DNA of 64,000 bases from Pythium myriotylum (GCA_023091665.1 JALJCQ010000011.1:2232001-2296000); one strand, 5' to 3'; positions 34,083-45,821 are shown, counted from the stretch's first letter. Translations and numbers: made by a program. The notes: a model not told the origin generated them from the letters alone.

Positions 34083-34905
34083 GGGAGGTCAGGGTCAGCG
34101 CGACGTCGCAAGATCTCGAGTGATCCACCGAATCTCTTTCTCTCCTGCGCCAGGAAAAAGAAGGCGGCCAGCATGGGTGACGATCGCCTCGTCGCTTCCG
34201 GGATTCCATTTTTGGCTCGAGCCACGACGCGGCGATCCGCTTAAGTACGGCGCGGCGCGTCATCCAATGGGTTAAATGCCGGTCAAAGAGTGATGATCTC
34301 TCAATCCAACGACCCGCATAAAAAAAAAACATGGGACAGTCGGACGGGCCAGATCTGCCGAAGAGCTCCGACGCACGATCGAGCGATCGAGTGGATGGCG
34401 AACGACGCCGATTCCTTCTGTCCGTGCGATCAGAGGCGCGAGGAAGGCCGTGCGAGTTCAGTGTGCTCACACCGTCCGATCCGGATCCCCCACCGGAGGC
34501 CTTGGAGCTCGTTTCGTGGAAGCGCGAGGCCCGAATACGGTACGGAATTTTGGAACAAAACGTGGTGATGGCTGACACGCGAGCCGCGGTCGCTTTGCGC
34601 CAGTTTCACCGCCCGTCGCTTCACGTGTGTCAGGCGGATGGGCGACGATCCGCAAAACAAATCAATCGCGACCAGCGGGGCACGTCGGCGGGTCGGCGTC
34701 ACTGGCGTGCGTCGGAACATTCGTCGCGGCAGCAGTCGCGGATGACGCGCTGACGTCACACTCCGACTCCGCCAATCAAAACCTCGCTCCGCTCTCGACG
34801 CGTCGACATCGCACTTAATCCGCACTTTACGTCGTCGATGGCACTCCATCGAGGGAGTTACCTTCCCGTCACCTCCGCCGGTCGGTTGCACCACGCGCGA
34901 CCTCC
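34083..34905. other. Divergent intergenic region, fusion gene/VPS54
   Basis: About 820 bp between two divergent starts, presumed promoters for both. Short ORFs only, nothing recognised. Confidence 0.5.
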
Positions 34906-37900
34906 ATGGGAAGTGGGTCCCCCTCCTCGGACACCTCTGGGCCCATGGACGCGCTGCGCAAGATCAGCGGCGCCGGCAGCGACCGCGGCGCCGCGGCGCC
35001 CTTCAACCCGACCAAGATGCTCATGAAGGGATGGACCGGCGTCGCGAGTCCGCTCGCCGCCATGAAGGACGCCGTGCTCGCGACGCCGCGTGGCAGCGCG
35101 CCGAGCTCCACGCGCGCCGCGCCCGTCGAGTACCCGAGCCTCTTCGAGGTCCACGACCACGAGCGCGACGGCTCGCTCAAGGCCTCGCGCCAGGCCGCTG
35201 CGCTCGCGTCGGTTGAGGACGTCGCGAGTCTCGACGAGGAAGAGCGCGCGTACCTCGAAGTGTGCCACCACAACTTGCACTCGGTGCTGACCAACCCCAA
35301 GAGCAACTGGGGCGGCGCGCTGCTCGACGTGCTCTACCAGAACCCGCTCGACGCCGAGATCCCGCTGCCGTCGCTCTCGATCCCCGGGCTCGACGCCATG
35401 GTCTCGGCGCGCGACTTTGAGCCGTACTTGAAAAAGTACGGCAAGATGACCAAGCTCTACGAGGACAACCACGCGCTGCCCATCAGCGAGCAGCTCTCGT
35501 CGAGCCAAGTGCCGTCCATTACGGTCGCGGACGAGGACGTCGCCAAGTGCCTCAATGTCGTGCCCAGCATGTTTTTCCGCCCAGATTTCGACCTCACGGA
35601 CCCGGCGACGTTCGAGCACGTGATGAACATGAAGACGACCGTCGGTTTGCAGGACGAGCTCTCTGGATACCTGGATCGAGTCGAGTTCACGCTTCTTCGC
35701 CAAGTCTCGTCCCGATCTGATCGATTCTTCGAGGCCTCTACGAACCAGGAGGTCATGAAGCAATCGATCTCCGTCGCGTGTGACCAGGTCGCGACGCTGC
35801 GGTGAGTTCCAAATTTTCCATTATCGGGATATTAGTGATCTCACTCATTGTGGGTTTGTACAGGAAAACCATGGATCGTCTGCGGAATGGTCTAGCCGAT
35901 AAGTCACTGGATATCGTGAGTCTACACCGAAGACAGAAACGCATCGCTGAGCTTCACGAGGTCGTGACGATGATAGAAGAGGTCAAAAATGCTGAGTCAG
36001 CGGTGGAGGCGCTCGTGCAGTGTGAAGACTACCCGAGTGCACTAGACCTGATTGAGCAGTCGCAGGTGACACTGCGTGAACACCTCAAAGGCATCCATGG
36101 ACTCAGCTCGCTGAGCGACAAGTTTAACGGCTACCGAGGCCTCATCGCGTCACAGATCTCACAGCGGTTTATCTCGATTGTGACATCGCCCGAGTGGATG
36201 TTTGAGGAAGAGGACGCCCAGTTGGTCTCCTCCAGAAGGAAGTCACACTCGGATCCAAACAGAGAGTCTCCCACAGCAGAGCTACGAAGGTTGACGGAGG
36301 TTTTGTTCCGCCTGGATGCGTTGATGGACGTCGTTGGTCAGTACCGTGACCAGTTGACAGAGGAGATTAAGGTGGTCGTGAAAACAGTTGTCACCGAGAC
36401 AATTGCGATGTCAGGCAGTGGCAAGTCATCGGGCAGCAATGGTGCAGAGGGCGGCGCTGAATCAAAGGTGTCGATCCAGTTGCGAGCTCTGACCTCCGAT
36501 GAGTTCCTCAAGTGCGTGAAGATGATTTTCGAACATTTATTGTTAGTTCTCGAGCGCGCTGTCGTGGTCCAGAAGATGTTGACGAAAGCCATGAACAAGA
36601 AGATCGAAGAGGCTGATGCTGAAGAAGCCCGATTAGCACAGAAACAAACACAAGGAAAGTCAGCAAGAGAGGATTCTCAAGGTGTAGGTATGAATGGTCA
36701 TGACGGCGATGCGTGGTCCCCATCCGATAGCGTCGCGGACGAGAAACAGGTCCTGGGAGACTGGAAAAAGAAGACAAACTGCAACAAGGTCATTCAAGAG
36801 ATCGATGAAGTCGTTCGCAAGACCTGTGAATTCTCCCAGCGAAGCGTCTCCAATCTCTTCGCTGTTCGCAAAGAAGTCCAAGCGGTGTACACGATGCCTC
36901 AGCTGCGGTTGTTGTACGACACAACCATGGACTTCGTCACGAACATCGAGAAGCTCACATCGAAGACGGACTACACACTTCGTGGTGCGTTGTTCTCGCA
37001 GCTCAAGCTTTTCTTAGAGAAGTACCACCAAGCACAAATGGCGAAGTTGGTGTCCACACTGGACCACGAGTTGTGGAAGAACACGGAGATCTCGGTAACG
37101 CGTCACAAGGCGTTAGAGGATCTATCTAGTGGTCGTGGTGTGTCGCTCACACTGTCGGACGACCGTGAAGTAATCGGAGACACGGCTGCACCATTCAAGG
37201 TCGTATCCGTTTGTGGCAAGACGTTCCGCATTGTATGGTCTGTGTTGCTCATGATCGAGATCGTGATGAACTATATGTCTTGCGCTGCCAACTTCCCTGT
37301 ATTGGCGACCGATGTGCTCCAGCGGTCAATCGAAATCTTTCGACTCTTCAACTCGCGAACAACGCAGTTGGTACTCGGTGCTGGTGCCATGCAGATCGCG
37401 CGACTAAAGAGTATATCAGCCCGCCACTTGGGTACGGGAGTCTCCATCGTTTTGAGTGGACCTTGATGCTAACGAGAGTTTGCCTGTCTGTAGCTCTCGC
37501 GTCGCAGTCGCTAGATCTGACCATGACGTTGATTCCACACATCAAGGCAGCATTGGCGGCCCATTTCACAGACCGGCAGAAGCTGCTGCTCGAGGAATTC
37601 GATCGTGTCATGAGGGATTATGCGGAACACAACGAGAAGATCTTCAGCAAGTTCACCAGCATCGTAGAGGACCAGATTATGAAACGTTTCTTGGAGAACG
37701 TCCACGCCGAGGTACGATGTATCGGCAACGCCCAAGAGTTGGGTACTCCCCTTGCTGATTAATGGGCGATGTCCTAGGTCGATTACGACTCAAACGTCTC
37801 AGTGCCTACGCACCCGATGCGAGGTATCAAGGACAGCACCCTCAAGTTGCACGGCGTGCTTCATCCAGTGCTCTCCGGGCCACAGATGAAAGATGTCATG

Positions 37901-38166
37901 ACACGTGTCTTCGATATGTTTACGCAGAAGCTGCCCGAGTGCTTCAAGCAAGTGCAGCCGAAGACAGCCGCCGGCAAAAAACGGTGAGTGACAATGAAAG
38001 ATTGTCGTGACTTCAAGCGATTGTAATTCACCCACTGCAACCAATTGTTCACAGGGTTGTAGACGACGTATCGTCATTTGTGCAAAGCTTTTCGGAGGTG
38101 CAGGGCGTCGAGTTCGACGGGTCGGTGCTACTCCGTCATTTCAGAAGTGCCTACAATGTTCAATAA
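34906..38166 (+). CDS. VPS54: GARP tethering subunit VPS54
   Basis: Five exons, 34906-35801, 35864-37431, 37494-37711, 37778-37983 and 38055-38166, join in frame to 999 residues (human VPS54 is ~977). The N-terminal half has the coiled-coil tether region (KTMDRLRNGLADKSLDIVSL, RIAELHEVVTMIEEVKNAES). The C-terminus has the VPS54-type domain: MTLIPHIKAALAAHFTDRQK, then LLLEEFDRVMRDYAEHNEKI, KLHGVLHPVLSGPQMKDV and VQGVEFDGSVLLRHFRSAYN. GARP tethers endosome-derived vesicles at the trans-Golgi. ATG 34906 heads the open frame; Met at 34945 is an alternative. The stop is 103 bp from the convergent CPT2-like stop. Confidence 0.88.
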
Positions 38167-38269
38167 ATAGAAGAACGCGCCGACACCCAATGTATGGTCA
38201 ACGTCTCTCATCTGACGAGTATATTCATCTCCCTGGCAGGTCCACGCATGCTACAGTTCCCGGTGACTA

Positions 38270-40123
38270 TCATGGTGCAGCATTAGCAAGGTCCTTGATG
38301 GTGTCGAGCGACTTCGCGATCGACTTCTTGAACTTGGCCGAGTCGGTGATGCCACTGTCCTTGAAGTTGGTCAGACTCACGTTGATGCTGTCGTTGTGGA
38401 GCAGGTAGCCGACACCGTAGCCGTGGGGCACAACAGCGCCGAAGTTGAAGTAGTGCAGGAACGGCGTGGTTACGTTGCTTGACGAGATCTGGAAGTTCGT
38501 GCTGGCCGCGCGCACAGGGCTCTGCAGGAAGTCGCTCTTGATGCCGACTTCATTCGCGATCGACGAGAGTGCAGTGAGGTGACGGTCACAGCCCAGGCCC
38601 TTCTGCGCATTCTTGGCCATCTCGACGTGGCGGTGGACGGCCTGGACGAGCAGCTCGCGCCGAGTCGCCGTCGACTCGCCGCCTTCGACAGCCTTGACAA
38701 AAGCAGCGGCCGCAGGGGTCGCGGAACGGATCGTTTCCGTGCGGCCGTGGTGGAAGGCACGTGTGGAGCACGACTCATAAGTCGGTGCGATGTGGCCGTG
38801 TTCGCGGAAGAACGCAAGCTGCAGCGCCATCTGCGCGACGCCGTCCGGGCTCAGCTTCCAGACCTTGCAGTCCTTCTTGGCAAAGTTGGTGTACTCCAAG
38901 AAGTCCGACTTGACGTTACCCGCGAGCTTCTGGAAGTTGTGTTCGGCCTTCTTGATGTCCTCGATGTGGTTGTTCGAGAGCTTCCAGCTGAGCAGCGTCG
39001 GTCGCGTCGCGTCCGTGTATTCAGGCAGCTCCTTCAGCGGCGAAAAGCCCGAGTCTGTGCCACGCATGTCGTGCCAGACCTCGTGGAGCCAACGGTTCCA
39101 GGACGTGCCGTCCGAAAACGAGTGCTCGAAGTTGACGTTCAGGTGTCCGTCCGCCTGTGCGATGACCTGGACCTTGTCGAACCAGCGCTGCGAGCCATCA
39201 CCGTGGAGCGCGAGCTCGGCGCGCTTGACAGTATCGTTCGACGAGCGTTCATCAAGCACGAGCACGAAGAGCGCCGAGTCGATCACTCGCAGCGACTGCT
39301 CGTTCACCGGGTGGTGAGCAATGAGCTCGTCGCGGACCTGCGCCCACGTGTCGCGGTTTTCGGCCGAGAGAAGCGAGAGATCGACCTTGGGCGTCGGGTG
39401 CGCAGCGTTAAGGATCTCGTTGAGGCGATCCTCGAGTGCCGACTGCGACAGCAGTTGCTTGCCGTCCGGGCTCAGCAAGTCGAGCTGGAAGAACTGCTTG
39501 TTGCGCAGCACGACAATGTGGCTCGAGCGCGGGTACGACTCGAGCACGTCGCGGTCCTTCTTGGGCACGCGCGCCGTGCCAAACTGGCGCGCAAAGCTGA
39601 ACATGCACTGCTTGGGGTCCTGCTCAAGCTCGCTGCTCTTGACTTTTTCCCACCACTTGACGGCCGAGCGCACGAACGCGGCCGTGCGCGGCACGACGCC
39701 CTTGAGGTTGCCGTCGGTCTCGTCCACGAGTCCGTACGCCGGGTTCACGTTGATCGGGTTCTCGTAGCGCCCGCCGAGGTACATCTGGTCCCAGTCGGCC
39801 TCGATGTAGCTGAACGGGTACGACTTGCTCATGGCCTGTGCGAGCTCGCGCTTGAGCAGGTGGTTCTGCAGCGTGCGGCCGTCGCCTTCCTCGAAGGCGT
39901 GCGCGAGCGCCGCGTGCTGCTTCCACTCGTCCTCGGAGAGCAGCGGGCGCACCGACTCGAGGTAGCGCGCGAGCGTGTCGCCGAGCTGCGGCACGGGCAG
40001 ACGCGGCATGGCGTACTCGTTCTGCGAGAGCATGCGCTTGAACCACGCGGGCGGCGGCGGCGGCGCCGAGGCGGTCGAGAGCGCGCGCGCGGCGCCCCGC
40101 AGCGTCGTCGAAGGCACGCGCAT
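38270..40123 (-). CDS. Mitochondrial carnitine O-acyltransferase, CPT2-like
   Basis: Single exon, 617 residues from the ATG at 40123. The N-terminus (MRVPSTTLRGAARALSTA) is basic and hydroxylated like a mitochondrial targeting peptide. The choline/carnitine acyltransferase fold is shown by LPVPQLGDTLARYLESVRPL, the catalytic NFEHSFSDG with His334, and GLGCDRHLTAL plus SSSNVTTP near the C-terminus. NFEHSxxDG is the CPT2 form. The enzyme moves fatty acyl groups between carnitine and CoA for mitochondrial beta-oxidation. An initiator-like GCTCATTTC lies 25 bp upstream of the ATG. A long open frame on the opposite strand is a codon-bias shadow. Confidence 0.88.
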   Translation of the reverse strand: MRVPSTTLRGAARALSTASAPPPPPAWFKRMLSQNEYAMPRLPVPQLGDTLARYLESVRPLLSEDEWKQHAALAHAFEEGDGRTLQNHLLKRELAQAMSKSYPFSYIEADWDQMYLGGRYENPINVNPAYGLVDETDGNLKGVVPRTAAFVRSAVKWWEKVKSSELEQDPKQCMFSFARQFGTARVPKKDRDVLESYPRSSHIVVLRNKQFFQLDLLSPDGKQLLSQSALEDRLNEILNAAHPTPKVDLSLLSAENRDTWAQVRDELIAHHPVNEQSLRVIDSALFVLVLDERSSNDTVKRAELALHGDGSQRWFDKVQVIAQADGHLNVNFEHSFSDGTSWNRWLHEVWHDMRGTDSGFSPLKELPEYTDATRPTLLSWKLSNNHIEDIKKAEHNFQKLAGNVKSDFLEYTNFAKKDCKVWKLSPDGVAQMALQLAFFREHGHIAPTYESCSTRAFHHGRTETIRSATPAAAAFVKAVEGGESTATRRELLVQAVHRHVEMAKNAQKGLGCDRHLTALSSIANEVGIKSDFLQSPVRAASTNFQISSSNVTTPFLHYFNFGAVVPHGYGVGYLLHNDSINVSLTNFKDSGITDSAKFKKSIAKSLDTIKDLANAAP

Positions 40124-40147
40124 CTTCCGCGTCGGATGCGAATGGCC

Positions 40148-40156
40148 GAAATGAGC
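40148..40156 (-). promoter_or_regulatory. Initiator-like element of the CPT2-like gene
   Basis: Read on the minus strand, GCTCATTTC matches the oomycete Inr core, followed after one extra base by CCATTCGC resembling the FPR. It ends 25 bp before the ATG at 40123. Confidence 0.45.
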
Positions 40157-40335
40157 TCCTCGTCGGATCCTGAGGTGTTGCGTGTTGGGCGACTTCTGAG
40201 GTTTTTGAACGAGAGTAAAACCTCGATATTGAAGTTGACGGGATGATGACGTCGACGCAAAGGGGCGAGTTAAGGAACAAATACCGTATTCTACTGCGGA
40301 AGATTTACGGTATTGGATGGAAAATGGCAAGGTGT

Positions 40336-41433
40336 CTAGGAGGAGGAAGAAGGTTTCTTGGCGAGGTAGTAGCGGCGGAAGCTGGCCCGCTCGCCCGACG
40401 TGTCCTCGCTCGTGTCGTCCGAGCTGTGCTTGCGAGCAGAGAGGTACGGGTTCGTGGTCGAGGCCTTTAGAGGGAACTCCGGGGACGACGAGCGTTTGGC
40501 TAGTGGAGGAGATGACGATCCACGAGTCTCGCACTTGACGCCGTGGTCGTGCATATCCATGTGTTCGCGTAGAGCGTGGTACTTGCCCCGTTCTTCAGCG
40601 AGCTTGGTGGCGATTGCGCGTTTCTCGACGACGAGATCGTTGCAAATCGCCTTCCAGTACTGCGTGTGCTCTTTTAGAGTGAGCTCCATCGCCTTCTGAG
40701 ACTTGGTCGTGAGCGCCTGCATGCTCTCGAGCTTTTCATTGGTCTCCTGAATCGTGCGTTGGAGCTTGGCGATGTGTCGTTGCGACTCGCCCAACGCTTC
40801 TTTGAGCACCTGGATCTGTTCCATGTGAAGGCGGTTCTGGTCGTGCTGCTTGGACTCCTGGTCCATCATCTGCAGGTGGAACTCGTGCTTCCACCGCTGG
40901 ATCTGTTCTTGCGTGCTCGTGAGAATTTCCGTGATCTCGACTTCAATGATGTCATCACCGGAAGTCGGCGGCTGTAGAGAACGTTTGGACTGGGACACTG
41001 GAGGCGAGTCGTCCTCGGCCAGTCCCGAACCCAACGGCTCTGCGAGCTCGAGATCCAACCCACGGCTACGGGGCTCTGTAGGCTGTACATGAACGCCTCG
41101 AGCATTGCGAATGTCTTGAGCTCTGACGGGAACAACGCGCGATGCTGGTTGAGTCGACAGCTTCTTTGGCGGCGTAACGCGGTCATCCATACCGTCGCCT
41201 TGGACGATTCCCGCCTCTCTGCACATCCGCTGAACGCCTTCAAACGCAGTCGCTGCTTTCTCCAGCACCGCCTCAGCGTCTTCTGCGCGCCCGATCGCCG
41301 CGCATTCGCGAGCGATCGCGTCGAGTAGCCCGTTCATGCGGTCGACGAACACGTCTTCCTCGACCTCAACACACTGCTCGCCGGCGCGCCGAGACGCGCG
41401 GGATTTGGGCTCGAGGTCTTCATACGGCCGCAT
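40336..41433 (-). CDS. Coiled-coil protein, family not recognised
   Basis: Single exon, 365 residues from the ATG at 41433 (MRPYEDLEPKSRASRR). The N-terminal third is helical and acidic, the middle (~100-165) looks disordered, and residues ~170-290 are a strong coiled coil rich in Gln and Glu (QEQIQRWKHEFHLQMMDQES, KLQRTIQETNEKLESMQAL). The C-terminus is Ser-rich (LAKRSSSPEF, SSDDTSEDTSG) and ends KKPSSSS. No catalytic motif is seen. It is tandem with the CPT2-like gene, 212 bp upstream of it. A structural or scaffold role is only a guess. Confidence 0.7.
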   Translation of the reverse strand: MRPYEDLEPKSRASRRAGEQCVEVEEDVFVDRMNGLLDAIARECAAIGRAEDAEAVLEKAATAFEGVQRMCREAGIVQGDGMDDRVTPPKKLSTQPASRVVPVRAQDIRNARGVHVQPTEPRSRGLDLELAEPLGSGLAEDDSPPVSQSKRSLQPPTSGDDIIEVEITEILTSTQEQIQRWKHEFHLQMMDQESKQHDQNRLHMEQIQVLKEALGESQRHIAKLQRTIQETNEKLESMQALTTKSQKAMELTLKEHTQYWKAICNDLVVEKRAIATKLAEERGKYHALREHMDMHDHGVKCETRGSSSPPLAKRSSSPEFPLKASTTNPYLSARKHSSDDTSEDTSGERASFRRYYLAKKPSSSS

Positions 41434-42047
41434 GGTCAACCCGACACGTCTGATCCCCCCCCGGCTAGCGGGGCAGCCTGTGCTGTCCGAGACCTTATCG
41501 AGCTAAATAGCTCCTCACTGGGTCTCGTTAGCGGTTGGCCACAGACTCCGCATTTGGACGACGCCTACTGAGTCCAATTATAACGTGCAGCGCGCCAAAG
41601 TGGGACCAATCGATACACACAACACCATTGCTTCGCATAGAATGGAAAGTCGCGCCTTGGTCGCCCTTAAGCGCACGCAATGAGCGGCGACGCGCAGGTG
41701 ACGCTCCCCAGCATTTTCCATGATTCCCACCATTTCGACCCTTCCCCACCTGATTGGCTGAATATTATCTGAATATTATAGATTTAAAGCCAATTATGTG
41801 TGCTTATTTGTGTCGATTGGTCAAAATCGTGAATGCAATCTCTTCCCACCCATTCCCAAGGCACGCGATAAAGCGGAAGCGACAGCAGCACCGAGGTACG
41901 CCGATCTTGCCGCGCCGCCGCGCTCTCCCGCTTCATGGCGGAGGCCTCGAGATGTCAAATGTACTGATCTAGTGTCTCCTCCCCTGGCGGTCGCGATCGC
42001 GCTCGCTGTAGCCTCCGGCACGTCCCCTCCAAGCGACTCGAAGCACC
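41434..42047. other. Divergent intergenic region with CCAAT box and small direct repeat
   Basis: About 610 bp between the coiled-coil gene and SmE. It holds an ATTGG near 41753 and a tandem TGAATATTAT just after it. Presumed promoters; no gene seen. Confidence 0.5.
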
Positions 42048-42397
42048 ATGAGCACCAAAGTCCAGAAGCCAATGACCCAGCCCATTAACCTCATGTTCCG
42101 GTTCCTCCAGAACGTGCGTGGCCTCGGCACTGTCGCGATTGGGTGAATGGACGCGTGTTAACTGTATTTGTGATCGTTGCGACGACGTAGAAATCCCGTG
42201 TGCAGGTGTGGCTGTACGAGCAGACCAGCACGCGTATCGAAGGGCGCATCATGGGCTTCGACGAGTACATGAACCTCGTGCTGGACGACGCCGAGGAGCT
42301 CGACATCAAGCAGATGAAGCGGACGCCGCTGGGGCGCATCCTGCTCAAGGGCGACACCATCACGCTCATGATGACAGTCGACGGCACGTCCCAGTGA
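42048..42397 (+). CDS. SNRPE: Spliceosomal Sm protein E
   Basis: Two exons, 42048-42113 and 42191-42397, join to 90 residues. The sequence follows human SmE closely: [19 protein letters not shown], then [35 protein letters not shown] and [14 protein letters not shown], which contain the Sm1 and Sm2 motifs. The acceptor at GACGTAG (42190) is preferred over the later GTGTGCAG because it keeps the KSRVQ segment (RSRIQ in human). SmE is part of the heptameric ring on U1, U2, U4 and U5 snRNAs. Confidence 0.95.
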
Positions 42398-42596
42398 GCT
42401 CGTGCCGAGGATTTCGTTTCCCGAGCGTAGCACAAAGGTCAATATACTATTACGAAAACAGGCATGACAACAACACGAGAGGATGGGGAGAAATGCAGAC
42501 TGTAGATTTGATATAATGGCTTTGAGAGGGTAGTCTACGCACCAGTGGAGTCTACTAGCGGATCACAAGCAGATCGAGTCACTGGAGAGAAGGTGT

Positions 42597-43805
42597 TTAG
42601 AGGTGGAGGTTGCCAACCACGAGGGCGACGGCCGCGACGAAGACGGCAACCTTGGACATGGCGATCGTCGACGCCGGCGATGGGCACGACGAGCAGTCCT
42701 TCTCCTTACAGATCTGGCAGTCTGGCGCGCAGATCGGGCAGTAGCAGGCCGACGTACCGTTGGCAAAGACCTGGCAGTTACCCTTGCCACAGTTCTTGGT
42801 CGTGCACGAGTCTTCGGTCGCACCGCACGTCGGGCCGGAGAAGCCCGGCGCGCACACACAGGCGCCAGTCTCAATGTCGCACGTGTTGCTGTTCTGGCAG
42901 GCGAGATCGTTCGTGCACTTGGTGCAGCGCTGGTTCGGCTTGCCCTTCTTGCCCTTGTACGAGGCACCGTCGTAGCCCTTCTTGCACTTGCAGACTCCGC
43001 TGACACAGTCACCACCGTAGCCACAGTCCACGTCACACTCGTTCGAGAGTTCCTGCTGGCACTTGTCACCACCGAAGCCGGCGTAACACATGCATGTCCG
43101 CTTGTTCATGGTCTGGATGCTCGGGTACGTGCACGTGCCGTGGTAGTTGCACTGCATCTTGACGTTGGCCGGGCCACACGCCGTCGGGTTACACGTGGAT
43201 GGGTCGTACGCCTGGTTCTCACAGTCCGAGATGTCGACACACTTGAACTGGCCCGTCACCATCACCTTGCCGATCTTGACCTTGGCGTAGCTGCCCACGA
43301 CCTCGGCAGCCGCAGGGGTGCCGCTCGTGGAGCTATCCGTCGTGGGCGCCTTGACCGTGCCGGCCGCGCTGCCGTCGCCACTCGAGGCCGTCTTGTTCGT
43401 GGCCTCAAGCGATAGCCAACGGCTGCGGTAGCGCTTGGTCGCCGAGCCGCTGCCCGACGACGAGCCGGCCTTGCTCGAGGAGCTCGAGGTCGTGGTCGTG
43501 GTGTCGGCCTGCGAGGCATCCTTGGCGACGAAGACGCAGTGGACGTTGAGCGAGCCGATCTCGGGGCTCTGGTACGAGGGGCAGAGGCCCGGCTGCGCGC
43601 CGCGGCAGGCCGGGCGCTCCTTGGTGTTGGGCGTGCACTTTTTGGTCGTCTCGCCGTAGGCGTCGACCGAGATGCAGACCGTGCCGGGGAAGTTGGTCTC
43701 GCAGTCGGCGTCGGTCTCGCAGTAGTACTTGGGCGTGGTGGTCGCGGCCGAGGCCGAGCCCACGAGCGCGGCGGCCACGAGGAGCGCGAGCGAGCGGAGC
43801 TGCAT
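42597..43805 (-). CDS. Secreted or GPI-anchored EGF-like Cys-rich protein
   Basis: Single exon, 402 residues. A signal peptide (MQLRSLALLVAAALVGSASA) opens the protein and a short hydrophobic tail (VAVFVAAVALVVGNLHL) after a small-residue stretch ends it, which together suggest a GPI anchor. The N-terminal Cys-rich part is followed by a Ser/Thr-rich linker (TTTTTSSSSSKAGSSSGSGS) and then several EGF-like modules, for example CMCYAGFGGDKC, CKCKKGYDGASY and CVCAPGFSGPTCG. Such proteins usually sit on the cell surface. Adhesion or wall association is possible but not shown. There is no close functional match that I can name. Confidence 0.8.
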   Translation of the reverse strand: MQLRSLALLVAAALVGSASAATTTPKYYCETDADCETNFPGTVCISVDAYGETTKKCTPNTKERPACRGAQPGLCPSYQSPEIGSLNVHCVFVAKDASQADTTTTTSSSSSKAGSSSGSGSATKRYRSRWLSLEATNKTASSGDGSAAGTVKAPTTDSSTSGTPAAAEVVGSYAKVKIGKVMVTGQFKCVDISDCENQAYDPSTCNPTACGPANVKMQCNYHGTCTYPSIQTMNKRTCMCYAGFGGDKCQQELSNECDVDCGYGGDCVSGVCKCKKGYDGASYKGKKGKPNQRCTKCTNDLACQNSNTCDIETGACVCAPGFSGPTCGATEDSCTTKNCGKGNCQVFANGTSACYCPICAPDCQICKEKDCSSCPSPASTIAMSKVAVFVAAVALVVGNLHL

Positions 43806-44642
43806 GGCGGTCGGGACGCAGAAGAGGAACTAACGACGGGCGTGCGTGCGCGTGCCAAGGGGGGTCGTACGCTCGCCGTGGCGGATCGCGTTTTGGGGCG
43901 GGGCTAATGAGCTCCTCGGGAGGTTTCGACCCGACGGCAGAGGCGAGACGTTGCGAGAGCCGTTCCAGAAGCTCGGGCGAGAAGTAATTTTCCCCAACTA
44001 GGAGGGTTTACCCACTGCAGCGCAGGTGCAGCAGTGCGTTGCGGGTGTCTACACGTAGGGGAGCTTCCACAGTATAAATCAAGTTTTCCTCGCATTCCAA
44101 AGAGGTAATCCAGGTATGTGGTTGAAGTAGAAGGTTATAGGTATCGGTCCATTTGCAAAATTTTCCTCTAGCCCTAATCATGGTCGTCGGTGGAAGTCAG
44201 ACGAGCGCGCCGTCTTTTCTGGTGGTGGTCGTAGTCGCTCTAAATAAAAGAGAACCAGACCCGCCGCCTTGCAAAACCGACGGCGAAATCCTCACGCAGC
44301 GAAGTCACGAGGCGCTCGACCGTCGGAAACTGCGCCCCGCGGGCCTCCTCCGCGGCGCGCGGATCTCCTGAGGAGTCTCCATGAGCTGACTGGAAGACTC
44401 GTTCCCAGCCGGGACTGTCGAAAGGGACCTGTCCCATAACACCGCTCGTGCCACCAGTCGACGGAAAGATTCCGTCATTTTCAATTCAAGGTAAGATCTA
44501 ATGTACCAACTCGGAGGTACATGAAAGCTGGGATTTGACCAATGGACACCGGATATGGGTCCTCCATGGATTGGTGGAAAATGCGACGGACCTCCAATGC
44601 GTCCATGTCAAAAAAACTCGGCAAGTTGCCGAAGAAGCGAGA
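43806..44642. other. Divergent intergenic region, EGF-like gene/CCDC25
   Basis: About 840 bp of presumed promoter sequence for both neighbours. Short ORFs only; nothing recognised. Confidence 0.5.
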
Positions 44643-45821
44643 ATGGTCTTCTACTTCACGTCGTCCGGTGCGTGCGGAAGACGCAGCAGCTGGAGAAGCT
44701 GCTGGCTCTGTCAAGTGGTGGATCGATTTGCTGAAGGGCGATGTCGAATTTCGGTGTGTAGAGGGCCACACCATCTACATGGGCAAGGACAAGTACGAGA
44801 ACGAAGACCTCATCCGCTACGGGTTCCTCGAGGATATCTGGTCTGCATAGGGAGCAGTTGGCTGTGTGGATGTTGCCATGGATGAGAGAACTGATGTGTG
44901 CTGCTGCGAAGGTTCCACGTGGATGACCTGTCGTCGGCGCATGTCTATCTGCGCCTTCCGATGGTTGGTTGGGTGCATTTACTTGAAAGCTCTCTCGGCG
45001 TTCTCATGGTCTGTCATAGGGTGCATCGGCTTTGGACGACATCTCGGAGACCTGTCTAGAAGAGTGCGCGCAGCTCGTCAAGGTATTGTATGTTTACAAC
45101 TGATCAGGAGGGAGGATCGCTCAGACATGGATGGGTACACAGGAAAACTCCATTGAAGGCTCGAAGAAGAAGAGTGTCAAAGTCGTACGATAACACTTCT
45201 GTCGCGCCCAGGGCTGCAAAAGCGGTGCTGATGTTTCACACGCAGGTTTATACGAAGTGGCGCAATCTGAAGAAGACGCAGTCGATGGAAGTGGGTCAAG
45301 TCGGGTTCAACCATCCTGAGCGAGTACGCGTCGAACCAAATTGGCTGTTGGAATTTGCACTGATGCATCGGCTGAACAGGTCCGCACGTATCTCGTGAAA
45401 GAGAAAGATCGCGACATTTTGAAAGCGCTGAACAAGTCCAAGACCGAGTCGTATCCGGATCTTGAAGGTCAGCTAGATCTCAGAATAGTAGTCGCGAGCG
45501 ATATTGCTCATTGCTTGCATTCTTGCAGAGGAGCGCCGCAAGCGCGAGCTTCTGTACAAGGCCGAACGCAAGAAGCACCGCCAGCAAGTCGAGGCCCAAG
45601 AGCGGAAAGCCCGCGAGGAGTTCAAGAAGGAGAAGGAGCTGCGCAGCTACTCGTACGTAACCTGTTCGGTTTCTTGGTTGATTTGTGGGGCTTCTTTCAA
45701 ACCGTCACTTGGCCTCTCACGCAGCTCCCTCATGACTCGAGAGAACATCGAGTCGGGCGATCGACTCGAGGCCTCGGCCGATCTCTCGAGCGTCAACGCC
45801 TACGAGGAAGACTTCATGTAG
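44643..45821 (+). CDS. CCDC25: CCDC25, NFACT-R domain protein
   Basis: Nine small exons: 44643-44667, 44762-44840, 44912-44963, 45020-45082, 45143-45184, 45246-45323, 45380-45467, 45529-45652 and 45725-45821. They join in frame to 215 residues (human is 208). Landmarks in order: [56 protein letters not shown], a charged Glu/Lys/Arg helix and ELRSYSSLM. The protein ends NAYEEDFM. The NFACT-R domain is shared with ribosome-quality-control factors such as NEMF/Rqc2. The protist role is unknown. Exon 1 is only 25 bp. The stop is 106 bp before the neurochondrin ATG. Confidence 0.93.

Noticed and set aside
38579..40246. 555-residue open frame on the plus strand
   Set aside because: It lies wholly antisense to the CPT2-like gene, has Arg/Val/Leu-rich composition without domains, and follows from the GC-biased third positions of the real gene.
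40276..40318. Small inverted repeat AATACCGTA / TACGGTATT upstream of the CPT2-like gene
   Set aside because: Only about 9 bp per arm, single occurrence noted, and no link to a gene end or element ends. Too weak to call.
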